NCBI RefSeq assembly: GCF_024171945.1
Contig: NZ_JAMTCR010000003.1
Span: forward strand, 672,211-736,210
Source of the DNA: Actinokineospora globicatena
GTDB taxonomy: Bacteria; Actinomycetota; Actinomycetes; Mycobacteriales; Pseudonocardiaceae
Direction: 5' to 3'
DNA length: 64,000 nt
Below are positions 29,206 through 38,303 of this stretch, piece by piece. Below the pieces are notes generated by a model that saw nothing but the letters and a program-made list of their open reading frames with translations, was not told where the DNA came from and made no database searches. The position numbers were made by a program, and so were the translations under genes. Within the stretch, counting starts at the first letter, position 1; every line of letters begins with the position of its first letter.

Positions 29206-30752
29206 GATCGCTCCGGGGTGAGGGCCGTGCGCAGGGACCGCCGCAGGACCTTGCCCATGGGGTTGCGCGGGAGGCTGTCGACGAACTCGTAGCCGGTGGG
29301 GACCTTGAAGTCGGCGAGGCTGCCGCGCACGAACAGCAGCAGGTCCCGCGCGGTCACCCGCTCCCCCGGTCGCACCACCACGAAGGCCTGGACCGACTCG
29401 CCCCACCGGGGGTGCGGGACACCGACCACGGCCACGTCGGCGACGGCGGGGTGCGCGGCGAGGACGTTCTCGACCTCCACCGGGTACACGTTCTGGCCAG
29501 CCACGATGATCGTGTCGTCGACCCGGTCGAGCAGGTAGAGGTAGCCTCGGTCGAGGTAGCCGACGTCGCCCATGCGCAGCCAGCCGTCGCGCAGCACCTT
29601 GGTGGTGGCCTCGGGTTGGTTGAAGTAGCCGAGCATCAGCGCGGGCGAGCGCACGCAGACCTGGCCCTGTTCGCCGTCGGGCAGCGGGTTCCCGTCGGCG
29701 TCGACCACGCGCACCTCGACGTCCGGTGACGGCTTGCCCGCCGACGCGAGCAACCGGCTGCCGACGACGTGGTCCACGGCGGGCAGGACAGTGACGACGT
29801 TGCCCGCCTCGGTGGACGAGTAGGCCTGCAGCAGCTCGCCGGGGATCATGTCCAGGCACTGCAGCAGCAGGGTCTCGGAGATCGGGGAGCCGCCGTAGAC
29901 GACGCGGCGCAGCGACCCGAACGCGGCCCGGGAGGCGTTGGGCTCGGCGAACATCATCGCGAGCATGGTGGGCGCGACGAAGGTGGTGGTCACGCCGAGC
30001 CGGTGCACCAGGTCGACGGCCTCCTGGCTGACGAACATCCGCATCGCGACGTTGGTGACCCCGGCGGTGAAGCCCTGCATCGACCACGACAGGCCCGCGG
30101 TGTTGAGGCCGGGCAGCCCGATGAGGCTGACGTCGTCGGGGCGCAGGTCGAACCAGTCGACGGCGTGGGTCTCCAGCACGTCGCGCAGGGTGAAGAAGCT
30201 GCGGTGCGGCAGGACGACGCCCTTGGGCAGGCCGGTGGTGCCGCTCGTGTAGACCTGCGCGAACGGGGTGTCCGGGGTGATGTCGGGCAGTGCGCACACC
30301 GTGGACTGGCCGCCGCGCCACCGCTCGAACCCGGCGCCGCGCTCGGTCGCGGTGTCGAGTTCGACGATCGTGGCGAGCTTGGGCAGCCCGGCGCGCAGCC
30401 GCTCGACGATCTCGACGAGTTCGCGTTCGGCGAAGACGAGTTCGACCTGGGCGTCGCGCAGGATGTGCTCGACCTCGGCCGGGGTGAGCCGCCAGTTGAC
30501 CGGAACGAGGACGGCCTCGCTCTTGGCGGTGCCGAACGCGATGTCGTAGTAGTGCACGGACTCCTTGCCCAGGTAGGCCACTCTGGCCCCGGGGGCGAGG
30601 TTCGCGGCGCGCAGCGCGTTGGCGGTGCGGTTGCTGCCCAGGTGCAGGTCCCGGTAGGTGACGTCGGTGCCCGCGCAGGTGATCGCCACCTGGTCGGGTC
30701 GGGTCGCCGCCTGGTACCCGGTGATCTCGGTGATCAGGTCCGGCCGCTGCAT
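29202..30752 (-). CDS. Acyl-AMP ligase/acyl-CoA synthetase (ANL superfamily)
   Basis: A 516-residue adenylate-forming enzyme. P-loop-like YTSGTTGLPKGVVLPH near 170, YSSTEAGNV (A5), GWLRMGDVGYLDRGYLYLLD (A7), VAGQNVYPVEVENVLAAHP (A8) and the A10 lysine in LPRNPMGKVLRR are all present. It is a free-standing ligase of fatty-acid or aryl-acid type rather than an NRPS A domain. It sits between the PKS gene (3 nt gap) and the VlmA-like gene (ATGA overlap), so its likely job is to activate the pathway starter acid and load the free ACP or the PKS. The substrate could be a fatty acid or the azoxy amino acid made by the neighbouring genes. Confidence 0.88.
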   Translation of the reverse strand: MQRPDLITEITGYQAATRPDQVAITCAGTDVTYRDLHLGSNRTANALRAANLAPGARVAYLGKESVHYYDIAFGTAKSEAVLVPVNWRLTPAEVEHILRDAQVELVFAERELVEIVERLRAGLPKLATIVELDTATERGAGFERWRGGQSTVCALPDITPDTPFAQVYTSGTTGLPKGVVLPHRSFFTLRDVLETHAVDWFDLRPDDVSLIGLPGLNTAGLSWSMQGFTAGVTNVAMRMFVSQEAVDLVHRLGVTTTFVAPTMLAMMFAEPNASRAAFGSLRRVVYGGSPISETLLLQCLDMIPGELLQAYSSTEAGNVVTVLPAVDHVVGSRLLASAGKPSPDVEVRVVDADGNPLPDGEQGQVCVRSPALMLGYFNQPEATTKVLRDGWLRMGDVGYLDRGYLYLLDRVDDTIIVAGQNVYPVEVENVLAAHPAVADVAVVGVPHPRWGESVQAFVVVRPGERVTARDLLLFVRGSLADFKVPTGYEFVDSLPRNPMGKVLRRSLRTALTPERS

Positions 30753-30756
30753 GGCG

Positions 30757-33700
30757 CTATCCGTTCTGCTCGGGCGGGGTGAACTGGTCGGCGAGGAACC
30801 TGGCCAGCCCGCGGGCGGTGGGGTGGTCGAACACGGCGGCCGCCGGGCACGGGACCGGGAGGGCGGCGGTGAGCGCGGCGCGCAGTTCGGCGGCGACCAG
30901 CGAGTCGATGCCCAGGTCGGTGAACTCGGCGTCCGGGCTGATCTCGTCGGGGTGGGTGAAGTCCATGGCGCTCGCGAGGACGCGGCGGATCAGGCCCTCG
31001 ATGGCGGGTTGCCGGGTGTCCGGGTCGGCCAGCGGGGTGGGGTCGAACGGGGCTTCGACCTTGGCGGCGCGAGCGGCGGCGGGGGCCTGCTCGACGGGGT
31101 GGCGGGTGCCGGTGGGGAGCCAGTGGGACTTGCGTTCGAACGGGTAGGTGGGCAGGTCGACCAGCGCGCGGCGGGTGCCCGCGTGGACCTGCGCCCAGGC
31201 CGGGGTGAGACCCGCGGTGTAGGCCTTGGCCAGGGCGGCGGTGACGGCTGTGGGGTCGGTGCGGCGCAGGGTGGTGAGCCAGGCGTGGTCCTTGGGCTCG
31301 ACGCAGCGCTTGCCCAGCGAGGTGAGGGTCGACCCGGGGCCGACCTCGATGAACACGTGCTTGCCGCGCTTGTGGACCGCGCGCATGGCGGCGAGGTAGT
31401 CGACGGGGGCACCGATCTGGCGCACCCAGTAGTCGACCTGCGCCAGATCCCGCCACTTCGCGACCTGGCCGGTGACGGTGGAGACCAGGGTGAGTTCGGG
31501 GCGCTGGAAGGTGATGTCGGCGATCGCGGCGCGGAACTCGTCGACCACCTCGGTCATGAGCGGTGAGTGGAACGCGTGGGAGACGGTGAGCCTCTTGGCA
31601 TCCACGCCACGTTCGACCAGGGCGGCGGTGACGGCGGTAAGAGCAGCTTCACCACCGGATAGCACTGACTGGCCAGGTGCGTTGATCGCGGCCACGGCGA
31701 GGTCGGGGTAACCGGCGATGAGTTCGGCGAGTTCGTCGGCGGGTAGAGGCACAGACACCATGCCGCCGGGGGTACTGACCGCGCCCATGAGCCGTCCCCT
31801 GGCCGCGACGAGTTTGGCGGCGTCGGCCAAGTCGAACAGGCCCGCGATGGCGGCCGCGACGACCTCGCCCACGCTGTGGCCGACAAGGATGGTCGGCCGC
31901 ACGCCCCACGACAGCCACAGCCGGGCCATGGCGTACTCGACGGCGAACAGCGCGGGCTGGGTGAAGCGGGTCTCGTCCAGTCCCGTGGCGGTCTCGTCGA
32001 GGACCAGGTCCTTGATGGAGCGGCCGACCAGCGGGGTGAGCGCGGCGTCGCACTCGTCCAGCGCGGCGGCGAACGCAGGGTGGTCGCGGTAGGGCGCGGC
32101 GGCCATGCCGGGGTACTGAGCGCCTTGACCGGTGAACAGAAACCCGACCTTGCGGTTGGTGACGGCGACCGACTCGGTGGTGGCGGCCCGGTCCAACAGG
32201 GCGGCGAGGTCAGCGTGGTCGCGCACGACGCCCGAGACGCGGTGCCGGAAGTGGGCGCGGCCGACGTTGGTGGTGTAGCAGAGGTCGGCGAGATCGGGTC
32301 GTTGGTCGAGCAGGGCCCGGTAGCGGGTGATCTGGTCGGCCAGGGCGGTCGCCGACTTCGCGGAGAGGGTGAACACGCCGCCGGTGCCGGGGTCGCGCTG
32401 TTCAGGCTCGTGAACTGGTGCCTGCTCAAGCACGACGGAGGCGATGGTGCCCGCGAAGCCGAAGGAGTTGACCACCGCGCGTCGGACCGGCGCCTCCCAC
32501 GGGCCCGACTTCGCCGGGATCTCGATCGGGTAGCTGTCCCACGGGATCCGGCCCGACGGGCGGTCCAGGTTGAGGTGCGGGTAGATCGTGGCCCGCTGCA
32601 ACTGGAGGACGGTCTTGATCACGCCGCCGACGCCCGCCGCCGTCTCCATGTGGCCGAGGTTGGTCTTCACCGAGGCGACCCGCAGCGGGTTCTCCCGCGT
32701 GTGGTCGCTGAAGACCTCCGCGAGGGCGGCCAGCTCGATCGGGTCGCCCAAGGGTGTACCGGTGCCGTGAGCCTCCACGTAAGAGATGTCGGCGGGGGTG
32801 AGGGTCGCGTTGGCGAGCGCGGCGCGGATCAGGGCTACCTGCGCGGTGCCGTTGGGAGCGGTAAGACCGGCGCTCTCGCCGTCTTGCCGGACGGCACTCC
32901 CCCGTACTAGAGCCAGGATCTTGTCGCCGTCACGCTCGGCGTCGGAGAGTCTCTTGAGGACCAGGACACCGCAGCCCTCGCTGCGCGCGTAGCCGTCGGC
33001 GGACTCGTCGAACGTCTTGCACCGGCCGTCGGCAGCTAGAGCCTGCATGTCCGAGAGCAGCGCTGTGCTGAGGGGGTGGTGAATGGCGTTGACTCCGCCA
33101 GCCAGGGCTATCTCGCACTCGCCGCCGCGCAGCGCTTGTACCGCGAGGTGCAACGCGACCAGGGACGCGGAGCACGCGGTGTCGAGCGTGATGGACGGAC
33201 CGCGCAGGCCCAGGGTGTAGGAAAGCCTGCCGGACACGCTGGCGTGCAGGACACCAGCGGCGAGGTAGCCGTCCATGTCCTCGTCCGCGACCGAGGACAG
33301 CTCCAACGCGTAGTCCAGCGAGCTGACGCCGAAGTAGACGCCGCCCGTGCCGTGGCGCAGCCGGGTCGGGTCGATGTTGGCGTGCTCCAGCGCGGTCCAC
33401 GCGGTCTCCAGCACGAGCCGCTGCTGGGGGTCGAGACACCGCGCCTCTTTCGGCGAGATCGCGAAGAAGGTGGCGTCGAATTCGTCGATGCCGGTCAGGA
33501 AACCGCCACCGGCCGAATGGATCTTCCCTTTCTCGGTGCCGTCGACGCCGAAAGCGGAAGCGTTCCAGCGGTCGGTCGGGAATGGCCCGGTGCCGACTCC
33601 GCCGACGTCCAGGAAGTCCGCGAGCGCGGCCGGGGTGTCGTTGTCGCCGGGGAACCGGAGTCCCATTCCCACGATGGCGATCGGCTCGTGCCGCTCCCGC

Positions 33701-33762
33701 CGCAACCGCTCGATCAGCGCCTGTTGGCGGCGCACCACGTCGGCCAGGTCCTGGGTCGTCAC
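30757..33762 (-). CDS. Single-module type I PKS (KS-AT-ACP)
   Basis: A 1001-residue protein: an N-terminal coiled-coil (DLADVVRRQQALIERLRR), KS (24-445) with the active-site Cys in LDTACSAS and His in EAHGTGT and KTNLGH, AT (510-815) with GHSVGE and HAFHSPLM, then ACP (915-990) with FTDLGIDSLVAAE. HAFH in the AT predicts malonyl-CoA. There is no KR, DH, ER or methyltransferase, so a beta-keto extension unit is expected unless trans-acting enzymes reduce it. The GTG start overlaps the upstream ACP stop by 4 nt (GTGA). One round of elongation then hand-over to the first NRPS C domain is the simplest reading. Confidence 0.92.
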   Translation of the reverse strand: MTTQDLADVVRRQQALIERLRRERHEPIAIVGMGLRFPGDNDTPAALADFLDVGGVGTGPFPTDRWNASAFGVDGTEKGKIHSAGGGFLTGIDEFDATFFAISPKEARCLDPQQRLVLETAWTALEHANIDPTRLRHGTGGVYFGVSSLDYALELSSVADEDMDGYLAAGVLHASVSGRLSYTLGLRGPSITLDTACSASLVALHLAVQALRGGECEIALAGGVNAIHHPLSTALLSDMQALAADGRCKTFDESADGYARSEGCGVLVLKRLSDAERDGDKILALVRGSAVRQDGESAGLTAPNGTAQVALIRAALANATLTPADISYVEAHGTGTPLGDPIELAALAEVFSDHTRENPLRVASVKTNLGHMETAAGVGGVIKTVLQLQRATIYPHLNLDRPSGRIPWDSYPIEIPAKSGPWEAPVRRAVVNSFGFAGTIASVVLEQAPVHEPEQRDPGTGGVFTLSAKSATALADQITRYRALLDQRPDLADLCYTTNVGRAHFRHRVSGVVRDHADLAALLDRAATTESVAVTNRKVGFLFTGQGAQYPGMAAAPYRDHPAFAAALDECDAALTPLVGRSIKDLVLDETATGLDETRFTQPALFAVEYAMARLWLSWGVRPTILVGHSVGEVVAAAIAGLFDLADAAKLVAARGRLMGAVSTPGGMVSVPLPADELAELIAGYPDLAVAAINAPGQSVLSGGEAALTAVTAALVERGVDAKRLTVSHAFHSPLMTEVVDEFRAAIADITFQRPELTLVSTVTGQVAKWRDLAQVDYWVRQIGAPVDYLAAMRAVHKRGKHVFIEVGPGSTLTSLGKRCVEPKDHAWLTTLRRTDPTAVTAALAKAYTAGLTPAWAQVHAGTRRALVDLPTYPFERKSHWLPTGTRHPVEQAPAAARAAKVEAPFDPTPLADPDTRQPAIEGLIRRVLASAMDFTHPDEISPDAEFTDLGIDSLVAAELRAALTAALPVPCPAAAVFDHPTARGLARFLADQFTPPEQNG

Positions 33763-34064
33763 TGGGCCGCCACCCGCTCGGCGAGGTCGGCGAGGTAGCC
33801 GATGAGGCTCTCCAGCGTCGGGCTGTTGAACAGGACGGTCGCGTCGATCTCGCAGCCCAGCAGGCCTTCGATGTCCTGCTTGAGGTCCGTCAGGCCCAGG
33901 GAGGTCAGCCCGAGGTCGAAGAAGCTGCGGTCCGGCGGGAGGTCGTCGTCCTCGGTCATCAGCAGCGCGGCGCGGAACCGGGGCGCGAGCACCTCCTCCA
34001 GCGCCTCCCCGCGTTCCACGGCCGGGAGGTCGGTCAGGTCGGCGATGGTGATCGCGGACGTCAT
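33759..34064 (-). CDS. Discrete acyl carrier protein upstream of the PKS
   Basis: 101 residues with a carrier fold: RSFFDLGLTSLGLTDLKQDI contains the phosphopantetheine serine, with Thr replacing the common Asp before it (LTSL instead of LDSL), followed by VLFNSPTLESLIGYLADL, the usual helix III-IV. A 25-residue N-terminal extension (TIADLTDLPAVERGEALEEV) resembles PKS/NRPS-associated carriers. First gene of the leftward operon, overlapping the PKS start by 4 nt. It probably holds the starter unit delivered by the AMP ligase and presents it to the KS. Confidence 0.85.
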   Translation of the reverse strand: MTSAITIADLTDLPAVERGEALEEVLAPRFRAALLMTEDDDLPPDRSFFDLGLTSLGLTDLKQDIEGLLGCEIDATVLFNSPTLESLIGYLADLAERVAAQ

Positions 34065-34281
34065 GGGCCGCTCCCCTCGCGGAAAGGATTCGGTGGCGGA
34101 ATCGCCGTCGACCCTGGCGGGCCGCGACCCATGCTAGGCACGGCGGCGATCCGGCGAAAAGCAGCGAAAGGGCTAGTGTCAGCCGCCGGTCAGCAATCAG
34201 GGTCACGTCAGCGACTTATCGGTGAGCGCTGTTATTTTTCGTCCCGATTCACTCGATTCGCCGAGTTTGACCCAAGGGGGA
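34065..34281. promoter_or_regulatory. Divergent promoter region between the PKS and azoxy operons
   Basis: A 217-bp gap separating the starts of the two divergent biosynthetic operons. The centre is locally AT-richer than its surroundings (CGCTGTTATTTTTCGTCCCG near 34229), as expected of promoter DNA. AAGGGGG (34274-34280) serves the rightward operon. No clear dyad or heptamer repeat was found, and the GTGGACC element of the SARP region does not recur here. Confidence 0.4.
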
Positions 34282-35925
34282 ATGGTGCGACCGGTGACGA
34301 CGTACGACTCGTATGTCGCGGGCACGGCGGTGCCGTCGGACCGCTACGTCCACACGGTGTCGACGTCGGCGGTGCTGGCCGACGTGTTCTCGGCACTGAC
34401 CCTCAAGCGCCGACTCGACCAGGGCGCGGTGGACCCGACGGAGGCGACCGACGTGGTCGTCGGTCGGGTCGCGGGCGCCGACGAGGCGACCGTCCACGCC
34501 GCGACAGCAGCCGCCGCGGCCGCCGCCCCGATCTGGGCCGCGACACCACTGTCGACCCGGTTGGCGCTGGCGGCGGGCATCCGCGCGCGGCTGGAGGACC
34601 GGCACGAGGAGTTCGTCGACGTCCTCATCGCCGAGGGCACGCCCCGGGCGCTGGCCGAGTGGCAGGTCGCGGGCCTGTTCGACGCGTTCGGCGAGATCAC
34701 CGTCAACTTCTGCGCCAGCCAACTGGAACACACCACCCAGCTCGGTCCGCGCACCCTCACCCTGCGCCGCGTCCCGGACGGCGTCGTCGCGGTCAATCCG
34801 CCCCAGAACGCCCCGGCCGCCAGTGCACTGTTCGGTGTCACCGCCCTGCTCTCCGGCAACGCCGTCATCGTCCGGGCACCGCGCAGCGCCCCGCTCGGGG
34901 TGATGTACGCACTGCGGGAGCTGGTCGTGCCGGTACTCGACGAGCTCGGCGCGCCCCCCGGCACGCTGAACGTGCTGTGCGCGCGGCCGAGTCCGGTGAT
35001 CAAGCACTGGCTGGCCAGCCCGGACGTCGACACCATCTTCTACACCGGGAGCGTCGAGACCGGGTTCCAGCTCGAACAGGACGCCGCCCGGCACGGCACC
35101 AAGGTCATCCTGGAGCTGGCGGGCAACGACTGCGTGGTGGTCTGGCGCGACGCCGACCTGGCCCTGGCGACCGAGGCGCTCGCCGAGTGCTTCTTCGGGT
35201 CCGGGCAGATCTGCATGGTGCCCAACCAGGTCCTCGTCCACCCCGACGTGGCCGACGAGCTGTTCGACCGGCTGCGGGTCGCCGCCGCCGAGATCCGCCC
35301 CGGCGCGCCGGAGGACGAGGGCGTGCTGCTCTCCCCGGTGCTGCGCGGGGAGCGGTTCTTCACCTTCGTCCGCGACGCTCTAGCCAAGGGCGCGACCGTG
35401 GTGCACGGCGCGCGCAGGTTGGAGACCGACGGGACACCGTCCGACACCGGCCTGTTCCTTGAACCCACCGTGCTGCGGATCGACGGGCTCGACCGGGCGG
35501 ACGAGATCGACGCCGTCCGGCACGAGACGTTCTTCCCGCTGCTGCCGGTGGTGGTGTGCGAGCCGGGCACCGACGCCGAGGTGCTGGCGGCGATGCTGGC
35601 GCACGTCACCGCGAACCCCTACGGGCTGCGCAACTCGCTGTGGGCGCGCGACCCCGACGTCATCGAGCGGTTCCTCACCAGCGTCACCCGGTGCGGCCTG
35701 CTCAAGGTCAACGACTCGCACATCGGCTTCCTGCCGTTCCTGCCCACCCACGGCGGCCCCGGTCGCACCGGCGGCGCGTTCGGCGAGGCCAACTACCCGA
35801 TGCTGCGCACCACCCGGCTCCAAGGGGTGAGCGTGGCCGTCGGTGTCCACCCCCGCGCGGCGGTCTTCGACGCGTACACCCGATTCCGCACAGGAAGGCA
35901 AACCCATGCGGTTCATGGAGGCTGA
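34282..35925 (+). CDS. Aldehyde dehydrogenase-family enzyme (possible acyl-thioester reductase)
   Basis: About 547 residues of the ALDH superfamily. The catalytic Cys lies in FFGSGQICMVPNQVLVHP, the general-base Glu in VILELAGND, and the NAD-binding strand in FYTGSVETG; VNPPQNAPAASALFGVTALL takes the place of the usual N-terminal motif. In amine-forming azoxy and N-nitroso pathways an ALDH-fold or reductase step supplies the aldehyde that is transaminated, so I infer reduction of an acyl thioester here rather than oxidation; this is not proven. First gene of the rightward operon. AAGGGGG lies very close to the ATG; a GTG one codon later has better spacing. Its 3' end overlaps the next gene by 20 nt. 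Confidence 0.85.
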   Translation: MVRPVTTYDSYVAGTAVPSDRYVHTVSTSAVLADVFSALTLKRRLDQGAVDPTEATDVVVGRVAGADEATVHAATAAAAAAAPIWAATPLSTRLALAAGIRARLEDRHEEFVDVLIAEGTPRALAEWQVAGLFDAFGEITVNFCASQLEHTTQLGPRTLTLRRVPDGVVAVNPPQNAPAASALFGVTALLSGNAVIVRAPRSAPLGVMYALRELVVPVLDELGAPPGTLNVLCARPSPVIKHWLASPDVDTIFYTGSVETGFQLEQDAARHGTKVILELAGNDCVVVWRDADLALATEALAECFFGSGQICMVPNQVLVHPDVADELFDRLRVAAAEIRPGAPEDEGVLLSPVLRGERFFTFVRDALAKGATVVHGARRLETDGTPSDTGLFLEPTVLRIDGLDRADEIDAVRHETFFPLLPVVVCEPGTDAEVLAAMLAHVTANPYGLRNSLWARDPDVIERFLTSVTRCGLLKVNDSHIGFLPFLPTHGGPGRTGGAFGEANYPMLRTTRLQGVSVAVGVHPRAAVFDAYTRFRTGRQTHAVHGG

Positions 35926-37045
35926 CCGGCTCACCTGCGAGGAGCTGCTGCCCGGACTGCTCGACGCCCTCGCCGAGATCCCGCTGGCCGAGCTGGAGAG
36001 CGAGAAGAACCCCGCGATCGAGCTGTTCCGCGAGCACGGCGGCACCAACCTGGTCGTCCCCGCGGCCTACGGTGGCCTGGACGCCACCGCGTTGCAGGCG
36101 GCGAGGGTCGTGCGCGCGCTGGCCGCGGTGGCGCCGTCGATGGCGGTGGCGACCGCGATGCACCACTTCTCCGTCGGCACCCTGTTCGGCGTCGCCGAGA
36201 CGTTCGGGGCGGGCACCGACCTCGACGACGCGTTGCTGCGCCAGATCGCCCGCAACCGCTGGCTGGTGGCGTCCGGGTTCGCCGAAGGGCGCACCGAGCA
36301 GGGCATCCTGTCGCCGACCATGGAGGCGCGGCCCACGGCGGGCGGCTACCTGGTGTCGGGGTCGAAGAAGCCGTGCAGCCTGTCGCGGTCGATGGACCTG
36401 TTCACCGGCAGCGTCGGCATGCGCCGGGAGGACGGCTCGGTGGAGATGGGCTTCCTGATGCTGCCCGCCACCACCCCCGGCATCGAGGTCGTTCCGTTCT
36501 GGGGCAGCTTCGCGCTGGCCGGGGCGCAGAGCGACGAGGTGCGGCTGACCGACGTCGAGGTCACCGACGCGCAGATCCTGCAACCCCCGGCCGACCTGCT
36601 CGCCGAGCTGAGCGAGCTGCAGCAGGTGGGGCTGATCTGGTTCGAGATGACCGTGTGCGCGACGTACACGGGGATCGCCAGCGCGCTGGTGCAGCGGGTG
36701 CTCGACGCCAAGCGCGGTGCGGCGGCGGACCGGGCGGCGTTGGCGGTGCGGATCGAGTCGGCGGCGGCGCTGGTCGAGGGCTTGGCGCGGCGGGTGATGG
36801 ACGGCGAGGTCGACAACGACACCCTGGCCACCTCGCTCGCGACCCGGTTCACCGTGCAGGAGCTGGTGCGCACGACCGTCGGCGAGGCGGTGGAGCTGCT
36901 GGGCGGCATGGCTTTCGTGGGGTCCTCGGACGTGGCCTACCTGTCCGCGGCCGCCCAGGCCGTCGCGTTCCACCCGCCGTCACGCACCAGCATGATCGAC
37001 GGCCTGCTCGGCTACTACGCCGGTGAGCCGCTGGTGGTCCAGTGA
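35906..37045 (+). CDS. Acyl-CoA-dehydrogenase-fold flavin monooxygenase, probable amine N-hydroxylase (VlmH-like)
   Basis: A 379-residue protein of the acyl-CoA dehydrogenase superfamily (ELFREHGGTNLVVPAAYGGL; LVASGFAEGRTEQGI; FWGSFALAGAQSDEVRLTDVEV; C-terminal helical bundle ending HPPSRTSMIDGLLGYYAGEP). The catalytic glutamate typical of dehydrogenases is not evident. VlmH, the isobutylamine N-hydroxylase of valanimycin biosynthesis, is a two-component FAD/FMN enzyme of this fold that takes reduced flavin from the reductase VlmR. A flavin reductase, aminotransferase and VlmB/VlmO-like genes follow in the same operon, so N-hydroxylation of the pathway amine is the favoured role. AGGAAGG lies 8 nt before the ATG. 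GTGA overlap with the aminotransferase. Confidence 0.8.
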   Translation: MRFMEADRLTCEELLPGLLDALAEIPLAELESEKNPAIELFREHGGTNLVVPAAYGGLDATALQAARVVRALAAVAPSMAVATAMHHFSVGTLFGVAETFGAGTDLDDALLRQIARNRWLVASGFAEGRTEQGILSPTMEARPTAGGYLVSGSKKPCSLSRSMDLFTGSVGMRREDGSVEMGFLMLPATTPGIEVVPFWGSFALAGAQSDEVRLTDVEVTDAQILQPPADLLAELSELQQVGLIWFEMTVCATYTGIASALVQRVLDAKRGAAADRAALAVRIESAAALVEGLARRVMDGEVDNDTLATSLATRFTVQELVRTTVGEAVELLGGMAFVGSSDVAYLSAAAQAVAFHPPSRTSMIDGLLGYYAGEPLVVQ

Positions 37046-38289
37046 CCGTCCTCAACGGACCGACCGCGCCGCCGGACCTGGCGGACAAGTACCGGCGCTA
37101 CCTGAGCAAGGGCCGGGCCGCGCTCGGTGAGATGTTCGGCGGCGACGTGGAGGTCTCCGCCGAGGGCGCGTGGCTGCGGACCGCGTCCGGCCGGTCGCTG
37201 CTCAACTGCGGCGGCTACGGCGTGTTCCTGATGGGCGCCCGGCACCCGCGCGTGGTCGCCGAGGTCACCCGCCAGCTCAACACCAACCCCATCGCGTCGC
37301 GGCTGTTGCTCGAACCGGAGCAGGCCAAGGCCGCCGAGGCGCTGGTCGGGATCGCCCCGGCCGGGCTGGAGCGGGTGTTCTTCGCCGGATCGGGCGCGGA
37401 GGTCGTGGAAGCCGCCATCAAGCTGGCCAGGGCGCAGGGCAAACGGCACCTGATCTCGATGGTCAACGGCTACCACGGCAAGACCACCGGCGCGCTCAGC
37501 CTCACCGCCCGCGACCTGTTCCAGGCGCCGTTCCGCCCGCTGCTGCCCGACGTCACGCACGTGCCGTTCGGCGACACCGACGCCCTGGAGATCGCGTTGC
37601 GGGCGCGACCGGGCGAGGCGTGCGTCGTGGTGGAGCCGGTGCAGGGCGAGGCCGGGGTGGTCGTGCCGCCCGCGAGTTACCTGCCCGAGGTGCGGCGGTT
37701 GTGCGACGAGCACGGCGCGTTGTTCGTGCTCGACGAGATCCAGACCGGGATGGGCAGGCTGGGCCGCTGGTGGGGCGCCGACCTGGTCGGGGTGACCCCG
37801 GACGTGCTGCTGGTCGGCAAGGGGCTCTCCGGTGGCGTGGTCCCGGTGTCGGCGCTGGTGGCGACCCCGGCGGCGTTCGCGCCGTTCGACAAGGACCCGT
37901 TCATCCACACGTCCACCTTCTCCGGCAACCCGCTGGCGATGGCCGCCGCTCAGGGCGCGATCACGGCGATCACCGAGGACGGCCTGATCGCTCGCGCGGC
38001 TGAACTCGGTGAGCTGATCACCTCGCGGCTGACCGAGATCAACGCGTCCGTGTTCGGCGGCCGGGTGTTGCCGGTGCGCGGGCCCGGCCTGCTCATCGGT
38101 GTGGAGTTCACCGTGCCGGGTATGGCGGGTGACCTGCTCATCGAACTGCTGTCCGCGGGCGTGATCGCCAACCACTCGCTCAACTCCCCCAGCGTGCTGC
38201 GGCTGACCCCACCGGCGGTGCTCACCGACACCGACCTGCTCGTCCTGTTCGACGCCTACGAGACGGCCGCCCGCGCGGCCGCCCGCTGA
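37042..38289 (+). CDS. Class III PLP-dependent aminotransferase
   Basis: 415 residues of the ornithine/acetylornithine/omega-aminotransferase class: SGRSLLNCGGYGVFLMG, FFAGSGAEVVEAAIKLAR, NGYHGKTTGALSLT, FVLDEIQTGMGRLGRWWG (PLP-pyridine Asp), LLVGKGLSGGVVPVSA (Schiff-base Lys), STFSGNPLAMAAA. The class converts terminal aldehydes to primary amines. Placed after the ALDH-fold enzyme and the N-hydroxylase, and overlapping the latter by 4 nt, it should make the alkylamine that is then N-hydroxylated. The amino donor is unknown, commonly Glu or Ala. Confidence 0.92.
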   Translation: MTVLNGPTAPPDLADKYRRYLSKGRAALGEMFGGDVEVSAEGAWLRTASGRSLLNCGGYGVFLMGARHPRVVAEVTRQLNTNPIASRLLLEPEQAKAAEALVGIAPAGLERVFFAGSGAEVVEAAIKLARAQGKRHLISMVNGYHGKTTGALSLTARDLFQAPFRPLLPDVTHVPFGDTDALEIALRARPGEACVVVEPVQGEAGVVVPPASYLPEVRRLCDEHGALFVLDEIQTGMGRLGRWWGADLVGVTPDVLLVGKGLSGGVVPVSALVATPAAFAPFDKDPFIHTSTFSGNPLAMAAAQGAITAITEDGLIARAAELGELITSRLTEINASVFGGRVLPVRGPGLLIGVEFTVPGMAGDLLIELLSAGVIANHSLNSPSVLRLTPPAVLTDTDLLVLFDAYETAARAAAR

Positions 38290-38303
38290 ACCGAAAGGCC
38301 GCG

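Noticed and set aside
30757-33762. Trans-AT or iterative highly reducing PKS
   Set aside because: An integral AT with GHSVGE and HAFH is present and no KR/DH/ER domains exist.
35906-37045. Catabolic acyl-CoA dehydrogenase
   Set aside because: No other beta-oxidation gene is nearby, while a flavin reductase and amine-forming enzymes are; the VlmH-type oxygenase reading fits better, though the fold is shared.
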